Shown here in pieces: positions 10,608-24,060 of a DNA stretch of 48,902 nt (positions are counted from its first letter, which is position 1; each line of letters starts with the position of its first letter). Both the position numbers and the translations under genes were made by a program. Source of the stretch: Acanthaster planci (lineage: Eukaryota > Echinodermata > Asteroidea > Valvatida > Acanthasteridae); assembly GCF_001949145.1 (NCBI RefSeq), contig NW_019091441.1, positions 29,982 through 78,883 on the forward strand, given 5' to 3'. The notes under the pieces are model-generated. The model searched no databases, was not told where the DNA came from, and saw only the letters and a list, made by a program, of their open reading frames with translations.

Positions 10608-12895
10608 AATCAAAACAGTTCTCTACTGCGGCTGTCTACAGTACGTTAATGTAAATCGGCCGCGATGAATACTGTCAGTGTCACGTTTATTATTAATTGC
10701 TGTCCAAGTAATAACGGTAATCTACCGCAAGAAAATCACTGTAATTCATTTACACTATATTACTGGCGTTTGCACTGCCACTAAAGTACTGTAAACTTTA
10801 CAGTGAAAAATCAACCTTTATATCACCCTTCTCCGTAACTACATGCAGGCTCCAATCCCCTTGTAGCAGCCAGACGATATATACCTTGTAGCCGCATTCT
10901 TTTCTTGACCCGGGAGCTGGCCTTTATTATAATTATTTACTTCCTTATGGATGTGTACTAGCTTCCCTCTGTTTATCCAACCAGCTTCCGAAGTGTTAGT
11001 TTGTTTCTTTTTTTTTCCTCCCTGCACGCACCCTCTCCGGCCGAGTACATGCCCATTTTCCCCCTCTCTCTCGCTTTAACTCACCACGGCCGGTGATCAG
11101 TTTATTCATTGTGCCGTTTTTATCCGCAAATTTCGCCTACTTTTAGCCATTCTGGGAACCTGTTTAGTGTACTGCCGTTTCCACTTTGTACATTAATCCA
11201 CCGGAGTTTCCTTTGGAGGAGAACTTGCGCACGTCCTATACTTTGGAGAAGATTTTCTACCACTGTCTGCGGCCCATTGTTTCTTCCCGCTGACCAGCAC
11301 GGCGCCATGTATGTACTTTCACTTTGGTTTGACGGTGGCTGGAGTGTCAAGCTTTGCTACTCCCGTTCCTGTCATGCTGCACTGTTGTTGGAGTCGTCGT
11401 CTTCATGTAGCTGTTTTTTGTGTGTGTAGTGCCGGACCCACTTTTTGCTGGATGCACCCCGCGTGACACACGCGTTTCCCGCTGAGTGACGCTGTTCTCC
11501 GGTTGCAATCTTGCTTGTTTGTCACTCACGGTGTAAGCGTGGAACTTTCCGCTTAACATTTTTGTCACTTTTTCTTTCGGACCACTCACCGGATTGATCT
11601 CGATCAACGAACAATCTTCGGACATCTAGGAGGACTGCAGCTAATCGGACAAGTGTTGTTTGTTCTAATTTTTTGTTGTCCTATTCAATGTTTTGGGGTG
11701 TGTGTTCAAAACTCTGTCCTGCCGTTTTTCTTGCATGTGCTTATTATGAGACGTACCTCATCTTGATGGTGTTTAATAAGATTGTAGTACCCCGATAGTG
11801 CATACCATATAGCGTCCAGGTTTTTCTTTGTAAGTTGAAACCGCTTTGTTACAAATTTGGGCCCACCTCACTTGTCTTATGATCATGATCACAGCTAACA
11901 CCGTGCCCTTGTTATGAGATACCTGTTTTCATCATGTACACTCTGTTTATACTGTGACCTTAAAGCGTTCAACGAGATATCTTGGGACTGTGGTGCCTCA
12001 TAAGCAAGTATTCTTTTGCATTAAATTTATTATTTTTGTTGGTTGACGTAGATATCTGTACAGTACATCTTTGCTTGTGGGCCTGTATTTAAGTTTTAAA
12101 AATAATGTAGGGTGCCTTCTGATTCATTTTAGTTACGACATTGATGTAACTATTTAACACGAACCAACCGTAAAAATCGCCCCCTACACCCTCCACGCTC
12201 TCATTATCAGAACTTTTTTCAACATTAGTCCCCATCTTGAACCACAGAAGATCTACCATTTTGAATCATCTTGTTCTCCTTGGTACATTTTTCTTCAGTC
12301 TGGCATAGCACTTCCTCACGATCCAGTACATATACGCTTTACGGTCTTTATGATCAGCAAGTCAACTCGCCCCTAATACATACATACCACTACTACATCT
12401 TGTACTATCAGAGTTCATGGGCAATGTCCAGTGCATGGAACAGCTGCATTCACATAGCTTTCGAGATCAACAAAGAGGACACTCAATATGAACTCCTCCA
12501 CTAGAAATCCAACTTTTTGCAACATGAGGAACATATTTCTGGGGACGGCAGTGGGTCGTTATTAACCATACCTATACATGTTCTATACTCCTACGTTTTA
12601 TTTGCATGTTGAATTCATTTTGAGTGTCAGTACCCATTCCCCACCCATGCTTATATGGGCATGTGTGCACCCAAATTAAGACCGAAAAGTTATTAAGAAC
12701 CATCAGCTGGATTTTAAATAAAAAAAATAGCCTTCGTAATGAGGTCAGGAGACGAGACAAATTTTCTGATTAATCAACCTTGTGCGTGTTAGATGGAATT
12801 TCAGGCTATTCATGGTGAAAGACAGCAATAGGTGGAAAGGCTCACGGTAGCACCATGCGAAGGCATACATCTCTTTTTAGTATACATTTATGTGG
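10608..12895. other. intergenic, no gene seen
   Basis: The stretch 11110-11640 is less A+T-rich and carries several overlapping short open frames on both strands, none with family motifs. It could be a UTR, an old retroelement leader or a CpG-bearing regulatory patch. ATGATCATGATCA is a small palindromic run near 11879. I could support nothing further. Confidence 0.4.
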
Positions 12896-13470
12896 TTTGG
12901 ACTGCGTGCTTAGTCCGTCGTCAGGAAACTGAAGAGATGCTGAAGATGGAGCTGTTTATATAAGGTGACTGGATGCAGCGGGATGTGACGAGGGTGCTAG
13001 TGGTGGATTCAGCTGGGCGCTTATGCGGGACGGGGCCCAGCAGGTCAGTGAAGCGTGTCAGTTGGGCATAGGTTGGGATGTCAGCATGCCGTGGATCTTG
13101 AAAGGGGCTGTGTGGAATACCTTGATGTCATGTTTGTTCAAGGGAAGTACAACCTAGGTAGGGGAGAGTAACAGAACTAGGGGCCTTATCCGTTTGGCTT
13201 TGGGTATAGGAGACCCTTCGGCCGGGAGGGGATCTTGGCCTTGGGTCTTGAGTCTTGATCTGCTGGGGCTTGTAGCCGTTTCGTTGAAGTGCTGTGGAGA
13301 TGTGGAGGTGTTCCTTATCGCAGATGTTGTTTGTGAGAACAAGGGCTTGGTTGACAGGCGACTTGATTTTGGGGTGATGGAAGGAGGAGCTGTTGAGGTA
13401 TCTGTTGGTGTGAGTGGGTTTGCGGTACACCTTGCGGTAGAGGCGGTCATCTTGACTTCTGGACCCCTCA
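12896..13470 (-). pseudogene. Penelope-like element remnant, RT fragment (reverse)
   Basis: The minus-strand frame ending at 13128 reads YRKPTHTNRYLN, FHHPKIKSPVNQAL, ALQRNGYKPQQI and, near the end, LPYLGCTS. These match the C-terminal reverse-transcriptase region of Penelope-like elements (KPTHT.RYL, .S.HP, L..NGY, LPY..G). In the adjacent frame, DDRLYRKV directly precedes it. Further down, DIKVFHTAPFKI and a terminal PDDG motif continue the family pattern, but frames change and stops occur, so the copy is dead. The N-terminal RT motifs, including the catalytic DD, are absent, meaning a 5'-truncated copy. It adjoins an oppositely oriented Penelope-like remnant at about 13470. Confidence 0.75.
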
Positions 13471-14135
13471 ACAACACCGTATCTTCAATCCTGCGCGAAA
13501 CGGCTCTGAAATCCAACGGGGTCAAGCAACGTGATCGCGTCCCCCTCGTACTCACATACCACCCTCGAAACATCCCGGTGCGTGATGTTATTCTCAAAAC
13601 ATTTTCGTACACTCGGAAATGATGCGTCCACAGCTTCCATTTTCACCGAATTCCCAATTTGCGCGTTTATGCGCGATCGTTCTGTCGGAGACAAGGTTGT
13701 ATGTTCTTGGTTAGATTCCGTCTCGCCGTCAATAGCAGGCAGCAATTTCCCTTGTCAGCACCCAAGGTGTAAAACCTACCCTACATATTTAACAGCCCGT
13801 CGGTCGTCGGCCCCCGCGGTAGCTACAGAATACGCGGGGATCATACATGCATTACAAGTAATGTGGTTTATTGCGTTACGTGTCGTCGCTGTGGTAAACT
13901 GTACAACGGAGAGACCCAGCGTCGCCTTGTGCGCCAACAAACACCCGGTCTCACTGTTGCGCACATTGATCTCCATTATAATGGAGATCAATGGTTGCGC
14001 GCCGCCATATACTCTCAGTGACGTAAGCGTCTGCATCCTTCGGAAAGCGTCATCCGATGTACAGCTATAAGGAGCTGAAGCAGCGCGTCATTTTCCAACT
14101 TGGAACGCTGCATCCAGGGGAATGAACGTGGAGTT
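13471..14135 (+). pseudogene. Penelope-like element remnant, RT tail and GIY-YIG (forward)
   Basis: The order of motifs on the plus strand is RVPLVLTYHPRN, NDASTASIFTEFPI, FPCQHPRCKTYPTYL, VVYCVTCRRCGKLYNGET and VIFQLGTLHPG. This is the typical order of the RT thumb, a Cys-rich linker, the GIY-YIG endonuclease and the C-terminal tail of Penelope-like elements. At least two frame changes separate the blocks. The usual YIGET is YNGET here, and the N-terminal RT is missing. The TYHP type differs from the KPTHT type on the other strand, so the two remnants probably come from different Penelope lineages. A perfect 30-base palindrome sits at 13964-13993 in the endonuclease part. Confidence 0.8.
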
Positions 14136-14652
14136 TTCTGCGTTCATTCAGAACTGAATCTGCTTACCCTGAAGAAGTTTCTCATTTACCGAAAGCTTAG
14201 CAATCACCAGAGCTCTGATTTTTTATTATATTCTTGTCAATATACTACAACACTGACTGGAGCACTAAATCTCTACTAACGATATTCCAAAAGGAAACTC
14301 ATGGGTTGATACCAGACAATGAAACATCAGAAGTGACCTCCAGCAACAAATGAACCAGACGCACCAGGGTCTTCAGATGTATCGCTACCAACAAAGACTA
14401 TTAGCGGTATGAGTACTGGAGTACTCATTTACTCTGTCAATACCAGAATGGAACCTACTCGTCACAGGTACAAGAAATGCTCCCGGTGTCATCAATTTCA
14501 AGACTAAAGTGGATTAGGATGCAACGATCATTAACTAGATCCTGACCAAAGTGCATTTTGGAGTGTTTTTTTTTTCTTGACCCTTTCCAACGTATGCGTA
14601 AATTGCACATGATTGTACATGACGAGACATTATGCAGATACAGGTGTTTCCA
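14136..14652. other. intergenic, no gene seen
   Basis: This is A+T-rich sequence after the Penelope remnant and may include its untranslated tail. No motif was recognised. Confidence 0.4.
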
Positions 14653-14764
14653 AGGTCACACAAAAATGTTGTGAGGTCACGTAGGAGCATTTGTGAGGTC
14701 ACATGAAGGTGTTAGCAAAGTCTCTAAAAGTTGCTCGCAAGGTAACACCAACGAGTTCGTAAGG
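14653..14764 (+). repeat. 22-bp degenerate minisatellite, about five units
   Basis: Successive units begin AGGTCAC, AGGTCAC, AGGTCAC, AAGTCTC and AGGTAAC and end near TTGTG, TTGTG, TAGCA, TCGCA and TCGTA, spaced 21-22 bases apart. A final partial AGGTCG follows. The period is not a multiple of three, so this is not a protein repeat. AGGTCA is also the nuclear-receptor half-site, though the tandem period is the stronger observation. Confidence 0.65.
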
Positions 14765-17700
14765 TCGTCCAATATCTGTACAAAAAATGCCCGTAGTCAG
14801 ATTCCAGAGGTTGAAATCTGACATAAATAAACAAGGAGAGGGCGCCAGGAGAGCTTCGTAATACATATAGCTGACATCGGTCGGTAGGTGTCTTGCAGGA
14901 ACAGGTTTCTAAATTTGTTGAGGGTCATAGACCTATGTGTAGTGGACGTTATTGACCAAAGACGCTACCCTGAGCAATTTTGTACAGCTACATCACCGCC
15001 CAAAATATTCAGTGTCATGATCGTCAAACCTATTTAGGCTATTAATGCTTAGTCCTGGACGTGAGTCGGCCTCATGGCTTGATTTTAGGGCCTAGGCTTG
15101 AGGGAAAAAGCCTTGGCCTTTGCCGTAATCTTAAGGGGTCAGTGCCTTGTGATTTTAGAACCTCTAAGATTTTAATTTTCCAGGTAAACTTATTTAAAAT
15201 TGTGTCGTTCTGCAAACATAAAACCTGTTCTGCCATTGAGGAGGAAAACACTTTAGATTTGTTTACTTTTGAAATTTTGTTACCATGACAAGTCTAGAAC
15301 ATTTTGCTGCTTCCACCGCAACAAAGGCCAGGGAGACTATTTTTAACCTGCAGGCTATTATGCGGGGCACATGTAGACTTAACATGAGCTGATCTGTACT
15401 GTGGCTTGCCAATCGTCCTCGAAGTATATTGCCCCCAGAGAGTGATATTTTGCTAATTAGTTCAAATCATGGGTCACTTTTAACATCATGGTCGGATCTT
15501 CAACGTGAACGTCTGACAGATATCATTTTACTTGTCCCAATAGAGTTGTCACCCATAACTGGATTTTTAGATCACTGCAATAAATAGCTTTATTCCTTGT
15601 ATCCCCACAAAATGCTACCCAAATGTAGCATTCATTTTATCTCAAAGTAGCCTCGTCAAAAATGGTGTCGGTGGTCAAATTGAAGCTGACAGTGTTTTCT
15701 ATTTATACTCAAAAACGCATTTGGAGCTCATGTTGCGATGCAGAGATAGTTTCATTTACGTAGCACAACTCCAATGGAAGTTTATCTTGCAAGTGTACGC
15801 AATCGCTTAATTTAAATTCTAAAATATCACACAGCTGTTTGGGTTCTTAACCCGGTAGCTTTTTTTTTTCATTCGGAAATTTATGAGACTCAAAAATGTG
15901 TAATTTCGTATTTCAGAAGGCAATGGATATTTAATCAAGTGTGCGGTGAATTTCCTTCAAGGAAAATTACTTCAGTTGAAACTGAATTTTCAGTCCATTT
16001 ATGGTGCCATCTCAGTTACGCCTGTGACATGGAGCATTCTTTTTAACCATTTAAGAATGCAGTTTTGTTGATGGAAAATTCAAGAGATTTAAGAAAAAGA
16101 AGAACTTTGTTAAGCTCAGTACGTGTATCATCATTCTGTTTGCCATTTTCAATGATCTTAGGCCCTTTGTCTTAAATGGTGAAATTTGTTCACCCCTAAG
16201 CGCCACGGAAATTTATCCCAGTTACGCCACTAAACCTGTAATGTTTTGGACAATGCAAGGACTTCATCACAAGTCTAACTTTAGTCTGGCACCCATCACC
16301 GTGTAGGTCATGCGGCGAGCAATGATGAGCTAGTGATAAAAGCTTTCCTGGTAGCATACGACCTACAATATGTGTTGAGCGTGCAATGCCTGTGATCAGT
16401 AAAGCAAGTGCACCTGAGCAAGTCGAATGGATCATGCATTTTGCTGAACCAACTATATGGTAGCGTCATCTGTTACTTTATCGTTGATAATGAACACTCC
16501 CATTTTCTGCTCCTTCACCACATGTCGATCACAAGTTTCTTGACCAGTAAGTTTCCTCAGCTAATATAAAGTGCAATTCATTTTACAGTGGATATACAGG
16601 GCATACTTCGGCTGTAAATCGGTAAGTACGGTATATCAGCACATACATAGAGATTATGAAGATAAGAATAAAAAAACATAGCCCCAGTCACAGAGCTTCT
16701 AGAAGTGGATATGGTTTTAGCGACTAGGAGTGGTATAAAAGATACCTCTTCATTTTGAGGCGTTTGGAGTGATAATGCAAATCTTAAAAATGTGAATGGT
16801 AAAGTGCGCGCCCACCTCGAAAATTACACATTCCATACCAAAAAGGGAAGAGGAAGAATTTTGTCTATCTAAAAATTTGTCCAAGTTCATGAACTTAATA
16901 AAAGTGATCATGCAATTTTGTTTATAAACTTATATGAGGGGACACAATAACTGCGGTGTTCACACTCGTGCAAGTGTTACAAGCGTTCTAAAACTTGACG
17001 TGTATGTGTATTAATTATTTTTTTGGCTAATTGCAACTCCTATTGGAGATTAATGTACGCTGGTTGAAGAGCATATTGCACGAACGTTCGTGCTGCGCGA
17101 ATGGCTCTATATAGTTTTCGGATTAGGCCACCTTTTATGCTTGTTACTTGGTTCAATATGTAGGCCCTATCCGCCGCCGCGTTTGCTGCATTTCTCTCCT
17201 ATTTCAATTAACGTTCTCCGCTACTTACATGTATACACATAACTCGAAGGGCTCTACAACGCGCACATTAGAGGTCGCTTTTACGGTTATAGTCTAATAA
17301 AACAATTCTGTTACAAAATGCTGAACTCAATTTAACCTTCCTATTGGTCAACGGCATGTAGTTTTTAAACCGCAGTTGATAAAACAAGTCCTAGGGACAG
17401 CTACTCGTGGAGCTGTTTTACATTTTCTAGAGCTCTAAATCACCGTACAAAGTGAAGCCTACTGCGTGCATTCATGTTTTTGGAAAACCTATACGGAAAA
17501 TTGGAAAATAACTACAGCTTTTATATGGTAATCACAGTTGCGTCTTTGTAGACTAAACTAAACGTGCAATCCACTTGACGCCGGATGACGTCCACGGAGG
17601 ACGTGTACACTCGTTTAAGAATTGTTTTTTTCATGTCCGCGGTTAACATATTAACGCGTCGTGCTTGGTTGGGTCGAAGTGCAATTGCAAGGTTAAAGAA

Positions 17701-20700
17701 TTTACGGGTAAAAAAACCGCCGCGGCAGCTTTATTGGGTTAACTAGCTATATGAGTGTTTCGTTTTGCTTGGTGTAAACATCAAAAGGAAACGTTCATTT
17801 ACTGGTTGTACGTTTTGGGTTTTGTTGTATAGGCTTTGTTAACACGTGGTTTTAGAATAACAGACACAGATGTGCAAATAGCCGTACAAAAGCCGTACAA
17901 CTTAGATTTTCTATAGGTTTGTTCACAAACATGGATGCTTCCAGGCTCACTTATTATACGGCGAGTTCACGCGCATTGATTAGAACGTGTCCGGGACAAA
18001 TACCATGGATGCATCACTATAGCAAAGGACCGTACTCCAGCTCGAAAAAGATATACAACTTTGTATAATTTATGAGCTTTACCCAACTCCATTATGAGGG
18101 TGGGGCATCACATGCATTATTCTACAGAAAAAAAGACCAATATAAAGTAGGACATAAGTGGAAAAAGCGACAACGTAGGCCTCCATCAAAATGTTGATAG
18201 GCCCTATATATTTCTTCTACAGACAACTGCCATTTAGTTGACAGACTATACAGACTACTGACACTACTAGTCAGCTTTGCAGCAGCTGGTTACAATTAAG
18301 GCTCCCTCCAGTTACTTTTAGCTCTATCTCGGGCAACCTCACGGATTTCCGTAGATGTTAGGATTACATCTTTGGAAAGGAGATGGTAAATCACATAAAA
18401 ATAGATTAATCAAGTAGGCAGTGGTAATGTAGGCTCTGTACGATGTCCCCACCATGGATAAACCAAGGTGGAGATTTTTCATGTTCAGAAAACCGACGGA
18501 TGCTTATCATATACGTTTTATGGAACTTCCAACATTATTATTGACAATAACAATTATCAGATGTAAGATATTCCTATTGAAGTATTAAGGCTCTTACCAC
18601 AAAATGTGAGGCAAACACAAACAAAACGATGAAAATACCCGTCAGTTGTGGATTTGTTCAGGTTACTATTTCTTTAATTTTATTCTGATTTGGTACGGAA
18701 ATTTAATTCAAACTTACCAAATATCACAAATCATCAGGTAGCGGTAGAAATAATATCGGTGACATTAGCAGGGCTGTATGGGGTTGTGCTGGGATGGGTG
18801 GGCCAGTGTCAGTGCAGAGATTTCATAAATTTGCTGATGAGAAGATTCTTGAAAGAATGGTTCTCAGCCTTATTTAAAATATCAATGAAAAGAAATCAAG
18901 GGAAAAATATAATTTTCAGTCAGTTTTGTATGCCACATAATTCCTGACTAATATTTTTAAAGTGGTACAAGAATATTCTACAAACCTCTTTCCATCGATA
19001 GCTTTTGCAAAACTTATCAGGATCAAGATTTGTTGCTCCGAAAGGTATGCTGGCTTGGATATCGATCGCCTTCTACAATTTCTCCGGGGTATATCGGTTC
19101 ACTGGATTTAGTGTTTATTTACATGATTGAAATGAGAGATTCCCAATGGCAGTGCCATCGCACTCCACTCTTCATTTCATGCTGCCGTTGCACAGCTTGC
19201 GTTAATTGACGAGTAGCCTTTGTTCCAAAGGGCAACTGGAAACTCAAGAAAGCAATCTTTGGAGCGAGAATTGCTGACGAGAAAACTCCCAACCTCTCCC
19301 AAAAGGTAGTGAAGTCTGTGTCACTTAACATTCCTAACAGGGATTTTTTTTGTGAGGCAAACACGTGTTTGTTTTCCCGTAGATGAAGCGTGAATCACGA
19401 TGATTGTTATGTATGCACGTCGTGACCGACATTTCACTAGTTAGTCTTCATTATATCTGCAACAAATTAAACCGTCTAATAAAAGAGCGGAGGTCGTTTC
19501 CGAAGATGAAGCAGAGATTTCTTATGTGAGATATTTTGATGGTCTGAGTAAAGAGTAAAATGCTGGTAACTGAAGATGGTATAATGAAGTCTACTTAGCA
19601 TAGGTTTATCAAGGATTTCTCTGAAAGTAGATTTTCTTATGACTTATGTTAGCATGCATGAATATATCATTATGAAAATAAGGGAAAAGCCACACAAGTA
19701 TCTCTGACGGAATAAGGTGTGTTAGAACTGCACTGTGGGTTTGGAAGAGTTAAGGTAATTCCATCTGCATTTAGATTGCTTTGGATAAATGAGTCATTCT
19801 CTGATAGTTTATGGGTATAGATGCATTAACTTGTTGCTTGCAATCAAGGAACCAGTCTTGTTGCGGGTGGTTGATGCGTTTTTCTCTTTATTTTAACGGT
19901 AATTCAAATCTTTGAACAGCAATGGGGTGTGCGGTTTAACCTTTCGGTGATCGGATTTCCTCATAGATAAAATTTCTCCACAGTGATAGAAAAAAAGAAA
20001 AACGATCAGGGGAAACCTGGGTTTCTGGATGTTACCTTAATTTCATTGTACTTGAATTCGTGCGTGCCCTCTGGAAAAGGTTGGTCTTAGTTTTAGGATT
20101 TAGGGTTGTCCACGATCCCTATGGTAACCATCACTTGTAAATGAATTACCTCAAGCAGTGGTATCGAACAAAATTGACCTATTAACATTCATTAACAGTT
20201 GCCAGTTACAATGCTGATGACCTAATTCATGCGTAATATGCACCAACACACACAGCGGCGCCTGTAAAAGTAATCGGCCACGTTGGTAACACTGCTTTTA
20301 TTTTATTTCGTTTACTTTTTTATCATTATCAAAGGTAAATGATTCCAAAATATTTCAGATCAGTTGAATAATTACTGTGCCCGTAGGTCCGTGGGGCCAG
20401 GCTATAAAACTCAGAATTCTTTGCAGAAAATGTTACTAGAGAGATATCTGTTGCCTGTCATTATAAAAAGACGCTTAGAGTTTAAGTACTTTTTGTATCC
20501 ACTTTTCAACACGTTTCAACAATGACGTGTTTAGACATTTACATTGGAATCCATTTAGGAGTGGTTAAACTGCTAAGCACATTTCACAAAGCTAAACATG
20601 TTTCATTAAAAATCATTTACAGGTTTCCCCGGTTAATTGCGCACTTCTTTCATTTAAAATTGCTCAAAATGTTGTTTCCAATTTTGAAATAAGACCTTTA

Positions 20701-23382
20701 GATTTCACTTATAATTCACGAAACCATTCTTATTCGTCCTATTTGTCGTCATTTTCGTCTCATTCCAGGAATGGCGTTGAATTGGAAAAGCATATTAGTT
20801 TTTTTGTCATTCATTCCACCGATTGAATTAATCAATTTTGAGTGGCATGATTGAAGAATTAGTGAAAAACAAGTTACTAATCATCTTCTGGTCATTCTTG
20901 TAATGATCGGTCAATTAAACGTTTTTATCGTGCAAATTTGATTCGAACGCATGAAATTCAAGGAGTGCAAGGCAATCCTATATAAATAAAGTGCTATGTT
21001 CAGATAACTGCTAATTCAAACTATCCTAACGATAAATTCAATGACGAATAGTAATGATTAAATCGGTAAAATGAATGACAAAAATGACCGCTTTTCGAAT
21101 TAAACACCATCCCGGGAGTGAAAGGGAAATGATGATAAATAGGACAAATAAGATTTTTTAAATTTTTGTGAATGACAGTGCTCTGGAAGTGAAATCTATA
21201 GCGGTATAACGTGTAACCTGTCAAGTAGGCCTAAAGTTCTTTATTCTTTTCTCTCTTTTCGGCTCCTTGCATACATAGCTGTTGTTCAGTCTGCTAAAGG
21301 TCAGTTGCGTCATATCCTGATTTTCGATGAACATTCAAGACTAGTAACCAAAATGGGTAGCATAATCAACAACCTGCCCTCACCCCGATGAAAAAAAAAG
21401 CTTTGTCACATACCTGTGGGTGGGAGGATTCCATGCGTGGAGCATCTAGTCTTTAACCGGCAACCTTGGCCATGTCCAAAACGGGTTTTCAGAGCTATGG
21501 CTAGGTCTATTGTCTGGGCGTCTCCGCGTATTTCCAATGGAGTGAAGACCTAGACCTAGTTCTAGACAACAGATTTGGATGCAGCCCTAAATTGAACGGC
21601 CGAACAGTTTATTTCGGATTTGATGCAGTATTCCTTTATTCTTTTGTTATCCCAGAAATTACCATTGGTGACCTGAAGGGCAAAGAGCGGGGAGTTTGCA
21701 AATATGACATTGTATTTTGTGCATCACTGGTGATCGTTCATTCGTAGTAAAAATGTATAAATAATTGACAAAATTAATAATTTTATACATTGAACAAAAG
21801 TAAACTGCCAGCTCTTGAGATTCATTGTAATATGAATGGGAAGATGGGTTTGCTCATGTGTCCGCGACCTCCGCCTTCAAACATTTAATAGACATTTATT
21901 TTTAAGTTAACCATTTTAACACCAGTCTTCTTTCGCAATCTATGGAAAAGATATTGGTTTAGCCAGACTCTTCTCGGAGATGGAGGAGGTGCAGGGAGGG
22001 GGCGTCTTCACAGGCGCCAGTTGCCCTCCTTTCTTTCCCCTTATAGAGAATCACGTATTAAGAAATGCGAGTGTCGTTAATTCACAGTATGATGCAACAC
22101 TAGAGATAGTTGTCGCTATTTGAAAGTTCAACGTTAAGTCTCCAACTCTTTCGAAGGGGCGGGAAGTGTTGACATATATAGATACAACGAAACAAGAAAA
22201 TGAGTATGTCAAAACGAAAAAGTTCAACACATAATAGAATACAGTGCGCCCGAAAATACTAACAGCTTCTTTGTAATCATTAATGAGCTCCACCAGATTG
22301 GGGTCTTCTGGCACTACATCCAGCTTAATCTTTGAAACCAAAACTGTCGCTAGGAACACTTGCGTTTTCACTTAATCTGATAAATAGAGGGAAATTTAAT
22401 TTACTGATGGTGTTCGCCAGGATTCATTTACCACTGACCACTGTGCCCTTTCTTCGTGATAGGAGAAAAGGCGAGTATTTTAAGTGGGCTTGGCTGACTG
22501 TGCGACTTCTCCCAGGGGGTTGGAGATTAGTAACCACCCTGAGAAACTGTATTCAGGGGTGTTCTTTTCACGTCTTGGTTTATCAAGGGGAAGCTTTGTC
22601 AAAGGTTCATGGCTCGAGGGGATTTTACAAGAAAACAAAACGGAGACAAGGCGGGCTGAACTCGGTTTACTTTGAAGCAAAGGAGCAACGCCGCTCCACA
22701 ATAAGTTTATGTCTGTGATCATTTTGTCTTTGTTGATTTCTGTCAAAAGAGGCAGCACGGCTTCGATTCTGTAAGTTATCGGAATAAACTGATTGTTATA
22801 CTCGAATCTTTTCAAAAGTCAAAGCGACGATTTTGTATAGGGCCTACACTAAATTCACATCGCCTCTACCCATCAAGTAGAGTAGATATGAAAGACATTT
22901 ATGTGTTCCTTAACGCTTCCACCGGCTTTAGCTGATTAAAAGCGGCATTTTAAAAACCAATTTTTCTTTCTGCGGACAAAAGTATCATAACCTAAACAAA
23001 TTATTGAAAGTATCAGACGTAATTTCATTTGTGCTTTTTATAGTCCTTTACAGGCCTCACCTGTGGTGACTGTAAGGTTTATTTCCAGTGGAAAATGGTA
23101 TACAAACATATATGCTATTTATCGGTGTGACACGTGGAACAAGCCGTTCAGACTTTTAAAAAAGTAAATAATATCGAGTTCCAGGAGTTTCAAATGGTAA
23201 TTGTATAGATCCTTAGGTAACACATATTGGTAGAAAGTGCGTTTATAATTTGAATGCATTATCAACCATAATTATTAAATGCCAAATTTTCAATCATGTT
23301 TTACCACACTTCTTCAGCTTCATCTAAGTGAAATTAAACAACCATACTAAATGTGTATTTTAACGGAGGGTGATATAACTGA
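14765..23382. other. long intergenic or intronic stretch, no gene seen
   Basis: I read through both strands for splice-bounded coding blocks and for transposase, RT or other family motifs and found none. Open frames are under about 130 residues with random composition. A CpG-richer patch lies at about 17040-17720. TAGGCCTA-type palindromes recur, for example near 21227. Non-coding RNAs and enhancers cannot be excluded. Confidence 0.4.
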
Positions 23383-23528
23383 ATAGCAGGGTCTACTACA
23401 TGCACTCTATGCAGATAACTGGGTGACTCAGCACATTCTGTAAAGTGATTTTTTTATAGCAGGGTCTACTACATGCACTCTATGCAGATAACTGGGTGAC
23501 TCGGCACATTCTGTAAAGTGATTTTTTT
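23383..23528 (+). repeat. 73-bp tandem duplication
   Basis: Units 23383-23455 and 23456-23528 both run from ATAGCAGGGTCTACTACATG to GTAAAGTGATTTTTT. Apart from the 3' edge, the only difference I see is ACTCAGCAC against ACTCGGCAC. It is recent and non-coding. Confidence 0.9.
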
Positions 23529-24060
23529 CAGGTCACTAAAGTTCTATGAATATTCATATGTGCGAATAGAGGTGTGTATCTAGGGGGCGCCGGGGTTCAC
23601 CCCCCCACTCTGATACAAAAAATAAAGAAAAAAGGGTATAAAAAGGGAAAATAACGGAAAACAACTAAAGTTCACTAATAATATTGTAATCAATGCATGC
23701 CTTGTGTAATGTTTCATCATCGTTTCCGCTTGTCCGCAGAAATGAGATATATGAGACCCCGCCCTGGAATAAAATAAAAGTAAATTCAGGTCTTTTTACC
23801 AGACTGGTCGTACTGTGCCTAACCTCAGGTGGTGACCTCTTGTAAATGTCAGTGTTGTCCATTGCGTGCTTCTTGCTGTCAGAGTTCGTATAGTTGAGGA
23901 GAGAGACTGGGTCTATATGCAAGGCTAGGTGCTATAGTGCTCTAGAAGAACAGTTGAGATATAGCTTTGACTTCAATCACATGATGAAATTGATGTTGCT
24001 TCCTCATGTATATTTGTATCAATTTTATTTCGTGTTCCTCCAACAGCGCACGCCCCATCC
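23529..24060. other. intergenic, no gene seen
   Basis: A C-rich patch at 23580-23610 (CTAGGGGGCGCCGGGG, CACCCCCCCACTC) resembles the end of the GGCGTATCCAG-type MITEs in this window. Nothing else was recognised. Confidence 0.4.

Noticed and set aside
11109-11625. Overlapping plus and minus open frames of about 90-106 residues
   Set aside because: No family motif, no supporting splice sites and opposite-strand overlap. The region is merely less A+T-rich.
13194-13480. The 5' part of the plus-strand frame starting at 13194
   Set aside because: It is antisense to the minus-strand Penelope-like RT remnant. Only the part after about 13471 carries family motifs.
22051-22815. Overlapping frames of 106-128 residues on both strands
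   Set aside because: No recognisable domain and no exon boundaries; the strands contradict each other.
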